A stretch of 64,000 nt of DNA from Nocardioides sp. CFH 31398 (GTDB lineage: Bacteria > Actinomycetota > Actinomycetes > Propionibacteriales > Nocardioidaceae), in NCBI RefSeq assembly GCF_022436705.1, contig NZ_JAKUHT010000001.1:186001-250000 (forward strand), written 5' to 3'. Made by a program: the position numbers and the translations under genes. Shown in pieces: positions 34,929 through 43,774 of this stretch. Each line of letters begins with the position of its first letter. Position 1 is the stretch's first letter. Under the pieces are notes generated by a model, which was not told where the DNA came from, did no database searches, and worked only from the letters and a program-made list of their open reading frames with translations.

Positions 34929-34955
34929 GGTTTCACCAGCCGGCTGGTGAAACCC
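34928..34955. repeat. 28-base perfect palindrome, copy 1
   Basis: The arm GGGTTTCACCAGCC is followed by its exact reverse complement. An identical copy lies at 50145-50172. It starts 25 bases past the stop of the minus-strand stress-protein gene, so it may serve as a terminator, but the identity of the copies suggests a dispersed element. Confidence 0.85.
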
Positions 34956-34979
34956 GAGGCAGGAGAGACCCCTGAGGTC

Positions 34980-35489
34980 TCAGCCGAACGGGTTGGCCGT
35001 GCCGCGCCCGCCGGGGAGCGTGGCGAGCACCTCCTGGGCGCGGGTGAGGAGCTTGTGCTCGACGAGCACCTCGTAGCGGGTGGCGACGATCGTGGAGACG
35101 CTGGAGAAGTCGCGGCGGCCGCGGGTGGCGGCGTAGCCGATGAGTGCCCAGATGACGCCGAACGCCATGCCGAACAGGGCGGCGGCGATGATGACGCCGA
35201 ACACGTTCTCCTCGCCGAACAGCGAGAAGATCAGGCCGATGAACAGCCCGAACCAGGCGCCGCTCAGCGCGCCGGCGCCGGCGACCTTGCCGCTCGTCAG
35301 GCGGCCGGTGATCCGCTCGACCTGGCGCAGCTCGGTGCCGACGATCATGCAGTTCTCGACCGGGAACTCGTTGTCCGAGAGGTGGTCGACGGCGCGCTGG
35401 GCGTCGGTGTACTCGTCGTAGACGGCGAGCGACTGGGGGAACTGCAGGTTCAGCGCGGCGGCGGAGCGGGGACCGGACGAGGTGGACAT
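34980..35489 (-). CDS. General stress protein (YflT/GSP17M-like) membrane protein
   Basis: The 169-residue protein has an N-terminal alpha/beta domain (about 14-65: QSLAVYDEYTDAQRAVDHLSDNEFPVENCMIVGTEL) of the YflT general-stress type. Two hydrophobic, Gly-rich segments follow (about 70-92 and 95-120), then a C-terminal helix. The role is unknown; relatives are induced by general stress in other bacteria. ATG at 35489 has GGAGG only one base upstream, which is too close to be ideal, so the start or a leaderless mode is open. It is divergent from purS with 59 bases between. Confidence 0.8.
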   Translation of the reverse strand: MSTSSGPRSAAALNLQFPQSLAVYDEYTDAQRAVDHLSDNEFPVENCMIVGTELRQVERITGRLTSGKVAGAGALSGAWFGLFIGLIFSLFGEENVFGVIIAAALFGMAFGVIWALIGYAATRGRRDFSSVSTIVATRYEVLVEHKLLTRAQEVLATLPGGRGTANPFG

Positions 35490-35535
35490 GCCTCCATTGT
35501 GCCCAGCCGGGCTGAGGGCTTGCTGAGCGTCGCCC

Positions 35536-35541
35536 TAGGCT
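35536..35541 (+). promoter_or_regulatory. -10-like TAGGCT before purS
   Basis: The hexamer ends 7 bases before the purS ATG without a ribosome binding site, a leaderless arrangement. Confidence 0.5.
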
Positions 35542-35548
35542 GTCGGCC

Positions 35549-35848
35549 ATGGTCGCGCCCCTTGTGACGGTCGTCGTCGACGTGATGCCCAAGCCGGAGA
35601 TCCTCGACCCCCAGGGCAAGGCCGTCTCCGGCGCGCTCGCCCGCCTCGGTTTCGCCGGCGTGGACGGCGTCCGCCAGGGCAAGCGGTTCGAGCTCCTGCT
35701 CGAGGCCGACGCCGACGGCTCCCTCGGCGCCGAGCGGCTCGCGGAGGTCGAGCAGATGGCGGCCACCCTGCTGTCCAACCCGGTGATCGAGGACTACCGG
35801 GTGCACGTCGAGCAGGCCGTCGCGCAGACGCAGGGGGTGGACGCGTGA
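35549..35848 (+). CDS. purS: Phosphoribosylformylglycinamidine synthase subunit PurS
   Basis: This small structural subunit bridges PurQ and PurL in the FGAM synthase complex. The 99-residue protein shows the family pattern [42 protein letters not shown] and [15 protein letters not shown]. It overlaps purQ by 4 bases (GTGA), so the two are translated together. The catalytic PurL is 7.9 kb away, which is unusual, since the genes are often adjacent. Confidence 0.95.
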   Translation: MVAPLVTVVVDVMPKPEILDPQGKAVSGALARLGFAGVDGVRQGKRFELLLEADADGSLGAERLAEVEQMAATLLSNPVIEDYRVHVEQAVAQTQGVDA

Positions 35849-36516
35849 GGGTCGGCGTCGTCACCTTCCCGGGCTCCCTCGACGACGTCGACGCCCAGCG
35901 CGCCGCCCGCATCGCGGGCCACGACGTCGTCGCTCTGTGGCACGGCGAGGCCACGCTGTCCGGCGTCGACGCGGTCATCCTGCCCGGTGGCTTCTCGTAC
36001 GGCGACTACCTGCGCTGCGGGGCCATCTCCCGGTTCTCCCCGGTGATGGGCCCGCTGGTCGAGGCCGCCACCGACGGCATGCCCGTGCTCGGCATCTGCA
36101 ACGGCTTCCAGGTGCTGTGCGAGTCGCACCTGCTGCCCGGGGCCCTCGTCCGCAACGACCACCAGCGCTTCGTCTGCCGCGACCAGACCCTCGAGATCCG
36201 CAACGCCGCCACCCCGTGGACGGCGTCGTACGAGCCGGGCCAGCGGGTCGTCGTCCCGCTGAAGAACGGCGAGGGGTCCTACGTCGCCGACGAGGCCACG
36301 CTCGACGTGCTCGAGAGCGAGGGCCGCGTCGTCGCGACGTACGTCGGCGCGAACCCGAACGGCTCGCTGCGCGCCATCGCCGGCATCACCAACGTCGCGG
36401 GCAACGTGGTCGGCCTGATGCCGCACCCGGAGCACGCGGTCGAGGACCTGTGCGGTCCCGGCACCGACGGGCTCGGCTTCTTCACCAGCCTGACCGCGGT
36501 CGCGGCCGCGCTGTAG
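35845..36516 (+). CDS. purQ: Phosphoribosylformylglycinamidine synthase glutaminase subunit PurQ
   Basis: This class I glutamine amidotransferase supplies ammonia to PurL. The 223-residue protein has the nucleophile C85 in [11 protein letters not shown] and the His/Glu of the triad in MPHPEHAVE near residue 195. [14 protein letters not shown] is the oxyanion-side segment. The GTG start overlaps the purS stop. Confidence 0.96.
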   Translation: MRVGVVTFPGSLDDVDAQRAARIAGHDVVALWHGEATLSGVDAVILPGGFSYGDYLRCGAISRFSPVMGPLVEAATDGMPVLGICNGFQVLCESHLLPGALVRNDHQRFVCRDQTLEIRNAATPWTASYEPGQRVVVPLKNGEGSYVADEATLDVLESEGRVVATYVGANPNGSLRAIAGITNVAGNVVGLMPHPEHAVEDLCGPGTDGLGFFTSLTAVAAAL

Positions 36517-36536
36517 TCGGCGCGCGGCCCGGCGAG

Positions 36537-36983
36537 TCAGCCGACCGGCGGACCCACCAGCAGGGCGACGCCCGTCAGGGCGGCCACGGCGACGACGCCG
36601 ACGCCGAGCCCCTGTGCGGGACGGCGGACCAGCCACGCCGCGGGCCGCTCCAGCGTCCCGGTGGGGCGCTCGGTGGCGAGGCGCCAGCTCGTGCCGAGGT
36701 GGCCGCGCCGCTCCGAGCGGCGGTCGAACCACAGGGTGACGAACGGCGGGACCGCCGAGACGAGGCCGAGCAGCGTGCGACCGACGGGCCAGCGCTGGTC
36801 GAGGGCGACGACGACGGTGGTCAGGCAGTAGGCGATGAACGCGACGCCGTGCAGCATCCCGCCGACGCTGACGACGGCGTCGGTGGTGCGGGTGACGTAC
36901 TTCAGCACCATCCCGACGAGCAGCAGGGCCCAGGTGAGGGCCTCGGTGACGGCGACGACCCGGAACAGGCGAAGCGGGCTCAT
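36537..36983 (-). CDS. DUF3817 integral membrane protein
   Basis: The 148-residue protein starts at ATG 36983 (MSPLRLFRVVAVTEALTW). It has the DUF3817 pattern: LFRVVAVTEALTWALLLVGMVLKYV, GGMLHGVAFIAYCLTTVVVA and PPFVTLWFDRR. Four hydrophobic segments are visible, the last after an extra basic loop. The function is unknown. It converges with purQ (20-base gap). Confidence 0.85.
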   Translation of the reverse strand: MSPLRLFRVVAVTEALTWALLLVGMVLKYVTRTTDAVVSVGGMLHGVAFIAYCLTTVVVALDQRWPVGRTLLGLVSAVPPFVTLWFDRRSERRGHLGTSWRLATERPTGTLERPAAWLVRRPAQGLGVGVVAVAALTGVALLVGPPVG

Positions 36984-37071
36984 GACCCGATCATCCCCTG
37001 CGGCCGATGGGGGGTGAGGCCGCGGGGGATGACGGGGGTCCGTGCGAGCGAGCCGGGTCACAGAGCGGGGG

Positions 37072-38442
37072 TCAGACGCCCCGCCCGAAGCTCATCGCGC
37101 GCCAGCTGGCCTCGGTGACGATCCCGGTCTGCGGCTGCTTCACCCGTGCCTGCCACTGCTTCACCGCGTCGGCGACCTCGCGGTCGTAGTACGCGTCGAC
37201 GGCGCCCTCGCGCAGGCCGGTGGCGTTGAGCATCCGCTGCACGCGGCGCACGTGCCAGCTGTTGGAGCCGAGCTTCAGCACGGGGCGGGCGCCCTCGGAG
37301 GCGAGGCGGACCCAGCCGGTCCGGCCCCAGGTGCGACCGCCGTCCATGCCGCGGTCACGGCGGTACGCCGCCACCGCGGCGCCGGTGGCGTCGTCGTAGC
37401 GACCGGTGGGCTCCCCGGAGTAGAAGCCACGCATCCTCAGGTTGCACTGCAGGGCCGAGACCATCCGGCCCTTGGCGCCGGGCGTCAGCGCGCCGTACCG
37501 CGGCAGGTCGACGAGGACGTCGCCGCACTTGGTCACCGGCGGCAGCGCGCGTGAGCCCTTGCCGACCTCGAGCCAGTTGCTGTCGATGTTGATGGTGACG
37601 CCGCCGTGCGTCTCGAGGTGGCCGCCGCGGTACTGCTTCACGCGACGGTTCGGGCGCCAGCCGTCCTCGCGCAGGTAGGAGGTCGACGAGTTCGCGACCT
37701 CGTCCCAGCGGGCGAACCAGATGTACTGCGGCATGACGTACCGGCCGGGCCGGTTCACGCGGGCGTCGTCCCACGCGTTCAGGCCGGAGCCCGCGCTGGA
37801 GTAGAGGCCGGTCGTGAAGCCGAGCCGCTTCACGGTCGTGTTCCACGCCGAGACGAACGCCAGGGCCGACTCGCGGCAGTGCGTGTTCCCGACGTCGAAT
37901 GCCTCCATGTCGTACCAGAGGACGCTGCGCGGGGCGATGCCCAGACGCCTCGCCGCGTCGACGCTGCGCTGGCCCTCGGTGCGGCCCATCGCCCGCGCGG
38001 CGGTGTAGTTGTTGCCGGCGCCGGGCGTGGGGTTGATCGTCGGGTCGTTGCCGTAGCGCGGGAAGTGCGGGCTGCAGGAGGCCTGGGGGCCGAGGGTGAT
38101 CGGCAGCAGCTCCCAGCCCTGGGCGAGCTGGGTGCTGACCCACTGCGGGGTCAGGTTGCGCTGCTCGCGGCAGCCCCGCGACGCCCCGGAGATGTAGATG
38201 CCGACGGCGAGGAACGGGGAGGTCTCCATCCACCGCGTCATGGCCGCCTGGGACGGCGCCTCGCACTGGTCGAAGCCGTAGCCGGTGAGGTTGCCGGGGG
38301 TCACCGGGTTCGCGGCGGCGGGGGCGGTCGCGCCGGCGCCGAGCAGTCCGCCGACGAGCCCGAGCAGGCTCGTGCAGGCGGCGGCGACGCGGACGCGGCG
38401 GGGGGTGCTGCGACGGACACGAGCGGTCGTCGAGGGGGTCAC
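37072..38442 (-). CDS. Secreted DUF1906 (Rv2525c-like) glycoside-hydrolase-fold protein with peptidoglycan-binding repeats
   Basis: The 456-residue exported protein has a basic N-terminus, a hydrophobic core and an APAAA signal-peptide site near residue 44. A DUF1906 TIM-barrel follows (about 52-290). It starts LTGYGFDQCEAPS and contains the catalytic-type acid pair VLWYDMEAF and IDSNWLEVG. The C-terminal 140 residues hold two peptidoglycan-binding-like modules (ALQCNLRMRGFYSGEPTGRYDDATGA and VRRVQRMLNATGLREGAVDAYYD). It probably acts on or binds the cell wall. The start is GTG 38442. It is divergent from the propeller gene; the shared gap is AT-rich with several palindromes. Confidence 0.85.
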   Translation of the reverse strand: MTPSTTARVRRSTPRRVRVAAACTSLLGLVGGLLGAGATAPAAANPVTPGNLTGYGFDQCEAPSQAAMTRWMETSPFLAVGIYISGASRGCREQRNLTPQWVSTQLAQGWELLPITLGPQASCSPHFPRYGNDPTINPTPGAGNNYTAARAMGRTEGQRSVDAARRLGIAPRSVLWYDMEAFDVGNTHCRESALAFVSAWNTTVKRLGFTTGLYSSAGSGLNAWDDARVNRPGRYVMPQYIWFARWDEVANSSTSYLREDGWRPNRRVKQYRGGHLETHGGVTINIDSNWLEVGKGSRALPPVTKCGDVLVDLPRYGALTPGAKGRMVSALQCNLRMRGFYSGEPTGRYDDATGAAVAAYRRDRGMDGGRTWGRTGWVRLASEGARPVLKLGSNSWHVRRVQRMLNATGLREGAVDAYYDREVADAVKQWQARVKQPQTGIVTEASWRAMSFGRGV

Positions 38443-38479
38443 GAGGGGCTCCGATCGGCGGGGAAGGTGCCGCCCGAGT

Positions 38480-38570
38480 CGGCACGGCGAGTCACTGTAA
38501 TCACACTGATCACACCCGTAACACGTGTTCACTGGAACTACAGATCTGTAATTCACCGGGGCGGTTGAAG
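38480..38570. promoter_or_regulatory. AT-rich divergent promoter region with palindromes
   Basis: This gap is clearly less GC-rich than the rest. It has the direct repeat TCACACTGATCACAC, the palindromes AACACGTGTT and ACAGATCTGT, and several TGTAAT-like steps, all between two divergent envelope genes. It probably holds promoters and binding sites for both; no specific regulator can be named. Confidence 0.4.
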
Positions 38571-38598
38571 GCCCCTGACGCGGGGAAGACCCGAGGTC

Positions 38599-40041
38599 GT
38601 GGTGGTCTCCTGCGCGCGCTGCGGCGCCTACCTCGTGCCGGCCCAGACGGCCTGCCCGCGCTGTGGCCTGCCGCGAGACGCGGCCCCGCCGTCCCCGCCG
38701 CAGTACGGCGCCCCGCCGCCGTACGCCGCCCCGCACCCGTACGCCGCCCCGCCGCCCGGGTGGGGCGCGCCGACGCCGCGGAGACGCCGGACGGGTCTCG
38801 TCGTCGGCGGCTCGCTGGTGGCCGTGGCTCTGCTGGCCGGCGCCGGCGCCTGGGTGCTGCTCCGCGACGGCGGCGGGGGAGCGGAGGCGTACTCGTACGG
38901 CACCGACGTCGAGCTGCCCGCCCCGGCCGAGGACGAGCCGGAGGAGGCCTGGACCTACACCCCCGACGCGGCGACCGCGGTCTCGGCGTACCCCGACGAC
39001 ACCACCGTCGACGACGGCGTCCTCGTGCGCTGGAACCGCGGCGCGGAGTACGACTCGCCCACCTCGATGGTCGTGCTCGACGCCGACGGCGAGGAGGGCT
39101 GGTCCGCGGACTTCGAGCAGGCCTCGTTCATCAGCTCGATCACCGAGGACACGGCGCTGGCCTACTCCTTCGCCGACGTCGGCTCCGGCGCCCCCGGCGT
39201 CGTCGAGGTCGTCGAGTCCGGCACGGGTGAGCCCCTGTGGGACACCGAGGGGACCTTCGCGGGCGCGAGCGAGGAGGTCGCCCTGATGAGCGAGGACGAC
39301 GGCGAGGGGGCCGTCGAGGCGCTCGACCGGGAGACGGGCGAGCAGCTGTGGACCGCGGACGACGTGCTGACGGTGGGGTTCTCCGCGGAGGGTGACTTCG
39401 TGCTCCTCGGTGACGACGGCGTCCGCCGCGTCGACGGGCGCACCGGCGAGGAGCGGTGGCGCATCACGCCCGAGGGCGAGCAGCCCGGGGTGGTCGTCGC
39501 GGGCGAGATGGTGCTGCTGGGCTCGGAGGACGGCACGCAGGCGCTCGACCTCGGCGACGGGGAGACGCTGTGGTCCGACGACTCCGTCACCGAGCTGGTC
39601 GCCGCCTGGACGTTGCGCGACGGGCGGGTGCTGGGGGCGACGGCGTACTCGGTCACCGCCGGCGAGTCCGGGCCGGACGACCGCACCGGGTGGGTCCTCG
39701 ACCGCGAGGGCCCGGTCGGCGACGAGCTCACGCTGCCCGAGGGTCGCGACGCCCCCTGGTCGTGGGAGGACGGCGAGGAGCTCCTGGCCGCGGGCGGCGT
39801 CCTGTACGACGAGGACCTGGACGTGCTGACGAGCGAGTACGTCTCGGTGCTGCCGACCACCGACGGGTTCTACGGGGTGGCGCAGGACGGCACCGTCTCC
39901 TACCTCGAGGGCCTCGACACGATCGCGTCGCCGGAGTGGAGCGCGCCGCTGACGGGCGACGAGGACGCCGCCGGCACGGTCACCGCCGTCCCCGACGGCC
40001 TGGTCCTCGTCGAGGACGGCACGGTGCGCTGCCTGAGGTAG
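38599..40041 (+). CDS. Zinc-ribbon, membrane-anchored PQQ-type beta-propeller protein
   Basis: The 480-residue protein has an N-terminal zinc ribbon (C-x2-C at CARC and CPRC), a Pro/Tyr-rich linker with PYAAP repeats, one transmembrane helix (about 67-90) and a large outside domain of PQQ-like repeats. These are LDADGEEGWSADF, VEVVESGTGEPLWDTEG, LDRETGEQLWTADD, VDGRTGEERWRI and LDLGDGETLWSDD, each a propeller blade ending in a Trp. The role is unknown; such propellers bind proteins or act in envelope assembly. The start is GTG; two adjacent GTG codons are possible. Confidence 0.8.
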   Translation: MVVSCARCGAYLVPAQTACPRCGLPRDAAPPSPPQYGAPPPYAAPHPYAAPPPGWGAPTPRRRRTGLVVGGSLVAVALLAGAGAWVLLRDGGGGAEAYSYGTDVELPAPAEDEPEEAWTYTPDAATAVSAYPDDTTVDDGVLVRWNRGAEYDSPTSMVVLDADGEEGWSADFEQASFISSITEDTALAYSFADVGSGAPGVVEVVESGTGEPLWDTEGTFAGASEEVALMSEDDGEGAVEALDRETGEQLWTADDVLTVGFSAEGDFVLLGDDGVRRVDGRTGEERWRITPEGEQPGVVVAGEMVLLGSEDGTQALDLGDGETLWSDDSVTELVAAWTLRDGRVLGATAYSVTAGESGPDDRTGWVLDREGPVGDELTLPEGRDAPWSWEDGEELLAAGGVLYDEDLDVLTSEYVSVLPTTDGFYGVAQDGTVSYLEGLDTIASPEWSAPLTGDEDAAGTVTAVPDGLVLVEDGTVRCLR

Positions 40042-40105
40042 GCGGTCCGCGGGTGCGGCGTACTGTCGCGGCACCGCCGAAAAATCGATGAGCGCAGGAG
40101 CACCC

Positions 40106-41440
40106 ATGACCGGAGCGATCTCACCCGACCGGATCGAGCAGCTGGCGAAGGCCTTCGACGCCGACCCGCACGCGCGGGTGATGCAGAACGCGGTGACGAA
40201 GACCGCCGTCGACGCCGTCGCCCTCGACCACCGCGCCGCGGTCGCCGCGGAGCGGTCGATGTCGCACCAGCTCGACGACTGGTCCGCCACGAACCAGAAG
40301 ATGAGCGGACGCTGCTGGATGTTCGCGGGCCTGAACCTGCTGCGCGTCGGCGCCGCGGAGAAGCTGGGCGTCAAGGAGTTCGAGTTCTCGCAGTCCTACC
40401 TGCAGTTCTGGGACAAGCTCGAGAAGGCGAACTTCTGGCTCGAGTCGATCCTCCAGACCGCGGACCGCGACGTCGACGACCGGACCGTCGCCCACCTGCT
40501 CGGCTCGCCCACCGAGGACGGCGGGCAGTGGACGATGTTCGTGGCGCTGGTGCAGAAGCACGGGCTGGTCCCCAAGTCGGTGATGCCGGAGACGCAGTCG
40601 TCGTCCGAGACCCGCCAGCTGAACCGCAACCTGGGCGACGTCCTGCGCCAGTCCGCCCGCGACCTCCGCGCGGCCGCGGCGTCGGGGGAGTCCGCCGACG
40701 CGCTGCGCGAGCGCAAGGACGGGGTCCTCGAGACCGTCCACCGCATCCTCGCCATCCACCTCGGCACCCCGCCCACCTCGTTCGACTGGCAGTGGCGGGA
40801 CAAGGACAAGGGCTTCCACCGGGACGGCACGCTGACGCCGCAGGAGTTCGCCCAGCGCTACGCCACGCTGCCGCTCGACGACTACGTCTGCCTCGTCCAC
40901 GACCCCCGCCCGACCAGCCCGGTCGGCCGCACCTTCACGGTCGAGCACCTCGGCAACGTCGTCGGCGGCCCGCCCGTGGTCTACCTCAACGTCGACGTCG
41001 CGACGATGAAGCGGATCGCCGCGGACTCGATCGTCGGTGGCGAGCCGGTGTGGTTCGGCTGCGACGCCGGCAAGATGCACGACCGCGACGGCGGGGTGTG
41101 GGACGCGAACCTCTTCGACTACGACGCCGTCTACGGCACGACGAGCGACATGACGAAGGTCGACCGGCTGCTGCACGGCGCGACCGCGATGAACCACGCG
41201 ATGCTGTTCAGCGGCGTGGACGTCGTCGACGGTGTCCCGCGCCGCTGGCGGGTCGAGAACTCGTGGGGCACCGACAAGGCCGACAAGGGCTTCTGGACGA
41301 TGACCGACGGCTGGTTCGACGAGCACGTCTTCGAGACCGCGTGCCGGGTCGACGCGCTCCCCGCCGAGCTCCGTGACGCCATCGCGACGCCGCCGATCGT
41401 CCTGCCCGCCTGGGACCCGATGGGGGCGTTGGCGCAGTAG
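40106..41440 (+). CDS. pepC: C1-family aminopeptidase (PepC / bleomycin hydrolase type)
   Basis: This cytoplasmic papain-fold aminopeptidase removes N-terminal residues from peptides, usually as a hexamer with an internal active site. The 444-residue protein has C70 in QKMSGRCWMFAGLN, His in ATAMNHAMLFSG and Asn in RVENSWGTDKADKG. I chose ATG 40106 because GGAG lies 6 bases upstream; ATG 40088 in the same frame would add 6 residues. The usual C-terminal auto-regulatory tail is present (about 430-444). Confidence 0.92.
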   Translation: MTGAISPDRIEQLAKAFDADPHARVMQNAVTKTAVDAVALDHRAAVAAERSMSHQLDDWSATNQKMSGRCWMFAGLNLLRVGAAEKLGVKEFEFSQSYLQFWDKLEKANFWLESILQTADRDVDDRTVAHLLGSPTEDGGQWTMFVALVQKHGLVPKSVMPETQSSSETRQLNRNLGDVLRQSARDLRAAAASGESADALRERKDGVLETVHRILAIHLGTPPTSFDWQWRDKDKGFHRDGTLTPQEFAQRYATLPLDDYVCLVHDPRPTSPVGRTFTVEHLGNVVGGPPVVYLNVDVATMKRIAADSIVGGEPVWFGCDAGKMHDRDGGVWDANLFDYDAVYGTTSDMTKVDRLLHGATAMNHAMLFSGVDVVDGVPRRWRVENSWGTDKADKGFWTMTDGWFDEHVFETACRVDALPAELRDAIATPPIVLPAWDPMGALAQ

Positions 41441-41455
41441 GACGCGGGGAGGGCG

Positions 41456-42307
41456 CTAGGCGTCCGACTCCAGCACGTGGCTCTCCCCCGCCTCGACCTG
41501 GTCGGCCCGGACGGTGATCTCGAAGCGTCCGGGCTCGACCGCGGTGGCGCCGACGGTCGCGGCCTGCTCCGGGTCGGGGTCGACGAGCTCGACGCGGGCT
41601 GAACCACCGGGGCCGCCGGAGGTGTGGAGCAACCGGACGTCGAAGCCGGCCCAGCGGCCCCGGAGGTCGAGGGCGAACACCCGCGCGCACTCGGCCAGCG
41701 GGACCGTGCGGGTCACGACGCCGGGCCGGGGCGAGTCGAAGGTCGCGTCCGGTGGGTCGCCGTACGCCACCAGCTGGACCCACGACGGGTCGGCGGCGTG
41801 GGCGGCGATCCACTCGCGCCCCTGCCACTGCGCACGCGGCCCGACGAGCCCGAGGGTCGGCGCCCAGGCCATCGCCCCGCGCCAGCCGTACGCCGGGCCG
41901 TCGTACGTCAGCAGGTGCTGCTCGGCGCCGCCCGCGTGGACGCGCCACACCTCGGCCCCGACGGGCACACGGGTGGTGGCCAGGTCCCAGACCGGCACGA
42001 TCGCCCCGGTGGCGGGCAGGAACCCGTGCGGGTAGGTCGGCCACGGCCGTGACGGGGTGTCGGCGGCGGGGGTGCGGTGCCGCATGAGCGGGGCCGCGGC
42101 GTACCGCAGGACGTCGACCGACCACGGTTCCGGGCCCTGGGGCCACAGGTCGGCCAGGCCGTGGGCGGCCACCCGTCCGGCCGGCCCGCCCAGGCTCGCG
42201 GCGTCCGCGGCCCCGACGACCGCGCCACCGACGTGGCTGTCGCCGCGCTCGCCGAACGACCGGCTCACCTCCGGCCACAACACCTTCTCCATCACGGCCC
42301 GGCTCAT
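41456..42307 (-). CDS. Conserved hypothetical protein
   Basis: I do not recognise this 283-residue protein. It is soluble, has no signal peptide and is rich in Trp (SRPWPTYPHGFLPATGAIVPVWDL, YGWRGAMAWAPTL). The C-terminal 90 residues look like a beta sandwich (VFALDLRGRWAGFDVRLLHTSGG, FEITVRADQVEAGESHVLESDA). It may be a binding protein. The start MSRAVMEKVLWPEV at 42307 is chosen; a longer frame to 42400 exists. It is divergent from the secreted nuclease-like gene. Confidence 0.65.
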   Translation of the reverse strand: MSRAVMEKVLWPEVSRSFGERGDSHVGGAVVGAADAASLGGPAGRVAAHGLADLWPQGPEPWSVDVLRYAAAPLMRHRTPAADTPSRPWPTYPHGFLPATGAIVPVWDLATTRVPVGAEVWRVHAGGAEQHLLTYDGPAYGWRGAMAWAPTLGLVGPRAQWQGREWIAAHAADPSWVQLVAYGDPPDATFDSPRPGVVTRTVPLAECARVFALDLRGRWAGFDVRLLHTSGGPGGSARVELVDPDPEQAATVGATAVEPGRFEITVRADQVEAGESHVLESDA

Positions 42308-42420
42308 GCCCCGATGATGCCGGGGTGGCGGTGGGCGGGTCGTCGCGTTCACCCCCACGTCGCGACCGTGTGGTAGCAACTCCCACGACCAGTCCGCCAC
42401 CCGTCCTGCTCGGAGGACCC

Positions 42421-43752
42421 GTGACCCTGTCCCGCCCCGCCCGCCTGCTCGCCGCCGGCACGCTCGCCGCGGCCCTCGCCCTGCCGCTCTCCGGCGGCGC
42501 CGTCGCGGCTCCCGACCGGGGTCCGGAGGGGCCCGGGGGGCCGAAGGGCCCGGGGAAGGTCGACACCGTCCGCTTCGCCTCCTTCAACGTGTCGATGTTC
42601 CGCACGACCGAGGGCGAGCTCGCCGCCGACCTCGCGGACGCCGACGACGAGGCGCAGGACGCCGAGGTCCGCAACGTCGCGGAGATCATCCAGCGCCAGC
42701 GTCCCGACGTCCTGCTGCTCAACGAGCTCGACGTCGACCTCTCCGGGCAGTCGCTGGAGGACTTCCAGGAGAACTTCCTGGCCGTCGGCCAGGGCGGGGC
42801 GGAGCCGATCCGCTACGCCCACTCGCTGGTGCTCGACTCCAACACCGGTGTCGCGAGCGGGTTCGACCTGAACAACGACGGGCAGGTCGGCACCACCGGC
42901 CGCGCGTACGGCGACGACGCGTTCGGCTTCGGCGAGTTCGAGGGCCAGTACGGCTTCGCCGTCCTGTCGCGCTACCCGATCGACGAGCGTGCGGTGCGCA
43001 CCTTCCAGGACTTCCGCTGGGCCGACATGCCCGGCGCGCGGCTGCCCGACGACCTGTCGACCCCGGAGCCCGCCGACTGGTTCACGCCCGAGGAGCTCGA
43101 GGTGGTGCGGCTGTCGAGCAAGAACCACGCCGACGTCCCGATCCGGGTCGGGCGACGGACGGTCCACCTGCTGGCCAGCCACCCGACCCCGCCGGGCTTC
43201 GACGGCCCCGAGGACCGCAACGGCAGGCGCAACGCCGACGAGATCCGGCTCTGGGCCGACTACGTGTCGCCCGGCAAGCGGTCCGCCTACCTCGTGGACG
43301 ACGACGGCAGGCGCGGCGGGCTGGAGCCGGGCTCGCCGTTCGTGGTGATGGGCGACCTCAACGCCGACGCGTCGGACGACGGCAACGGGCTCCCCGGCGC
43401 CGCCGGCCAGGTCGTCGACCACCCGCTCGTGCGCGACCCCCTGCCGCGCAGCGCGGGTGCCGCCGAGGCGTCGCGCCGGCAGGGCGGCGTCAACACCTCC
43501 CACCGCGGCGACCCGGCCCTGGACACCGCCGACTTCAGCGACGGTCCCGGCTCGGGCGGCAACCTGCGCGTCGACTACGTCCTGCCGTCGCGGCCGCTGA
43601 AGACCCGCGCGGCCGGGGTGTTCTGGCCGGTCCTCGCCGACCCCCTCTCGCGGCTGACCGGCGTCTACGACCCGTCGTACACCAACGGGTTCCCGAGCTC
43701 CGACCACCGCATGGTCTGGGCGGACCTGACGGTGCCCGGCGCCCGCCGCTGA
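42421..43752 (+). CDS. Secreted endonuclease/exonuclease/phosphatase (EEP) family protein
   Basis: The 443-residue protein has a signal peptide (about 1-30, ending SGGAVAA). An EEP (DNase I-like) domain follows, with [20 protein letters not shown] carrying the metal Glu, [27 protein letters not shown], and [11 protein letters not shown] with the catalytic Asp-His. The domain contains a long insert (about 150-210). The substrate could be nucleic acid, phosphoester lipid or sugar phosphate. The GTG start has GGAGG 8 bases upstream. Confidence 0.88.
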   Translation: MTLSRPARLLAAGTLAAALALPLSGGAVAAPDRGPEGPGGPKGPGKVDTVRFASFNVSMFRTTEGELAADLADADDEAQDAEVRNVAEIIQRQRPDVLLLNELDVDLSGQSLEDFQENFLAVGQGGAEPIRYAHSLVLDSNTGVASGFDLNNDGQVGTTGRAYGDDAFGFGEFEGQYGFAVLSRYPIDERAVRTFQDFRWADMPGARLPDDLSTPEPADWFTPEELEVVRLSSKNHADVPIRVGRRTVHLLASHPTPPGFDGPEDRNGRRNADEIRLWADYVSPGKRSAYLVDDDGRRGGLEPGSPFVVMGDLNADASDDGNGLPGAAGQVVDHPLVRDPLPRSAGAAEASRRQGGVNTSHRGDPALDTADFSDGPGSGGNLRVDYVLPSRPLKTRAAGVFWPVLADPLSRLTGVYDPSYTNGFPSSDHRMVWADLTVPGARR

Positions 43753-43761
43753 GGGGGCCGA

Positions 43762-43767
43762 TAGATT
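43762..43767 (+). promoter_or_regulatory. -10-like TAGATT before purL
   Basis: The hexamer ends 7 bases before the GTG at 43775. This supports GTG 43775 as the start over a TTG 9 bases upstream. Confidence 0.5.
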
Positions 43768-43774
43768 GCGGGCC

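Noticed and set aside
38443..38598. A c-di-AMP (ydaO-type) riboswitch before the cell-wall DUF1906 gene
   Set aside because: Such riboswitches often precede actinobacterial cell-wall hydrolases, but the gap is only 156 bases and lacks the conserved core; it looks like a plain divergent promoter.
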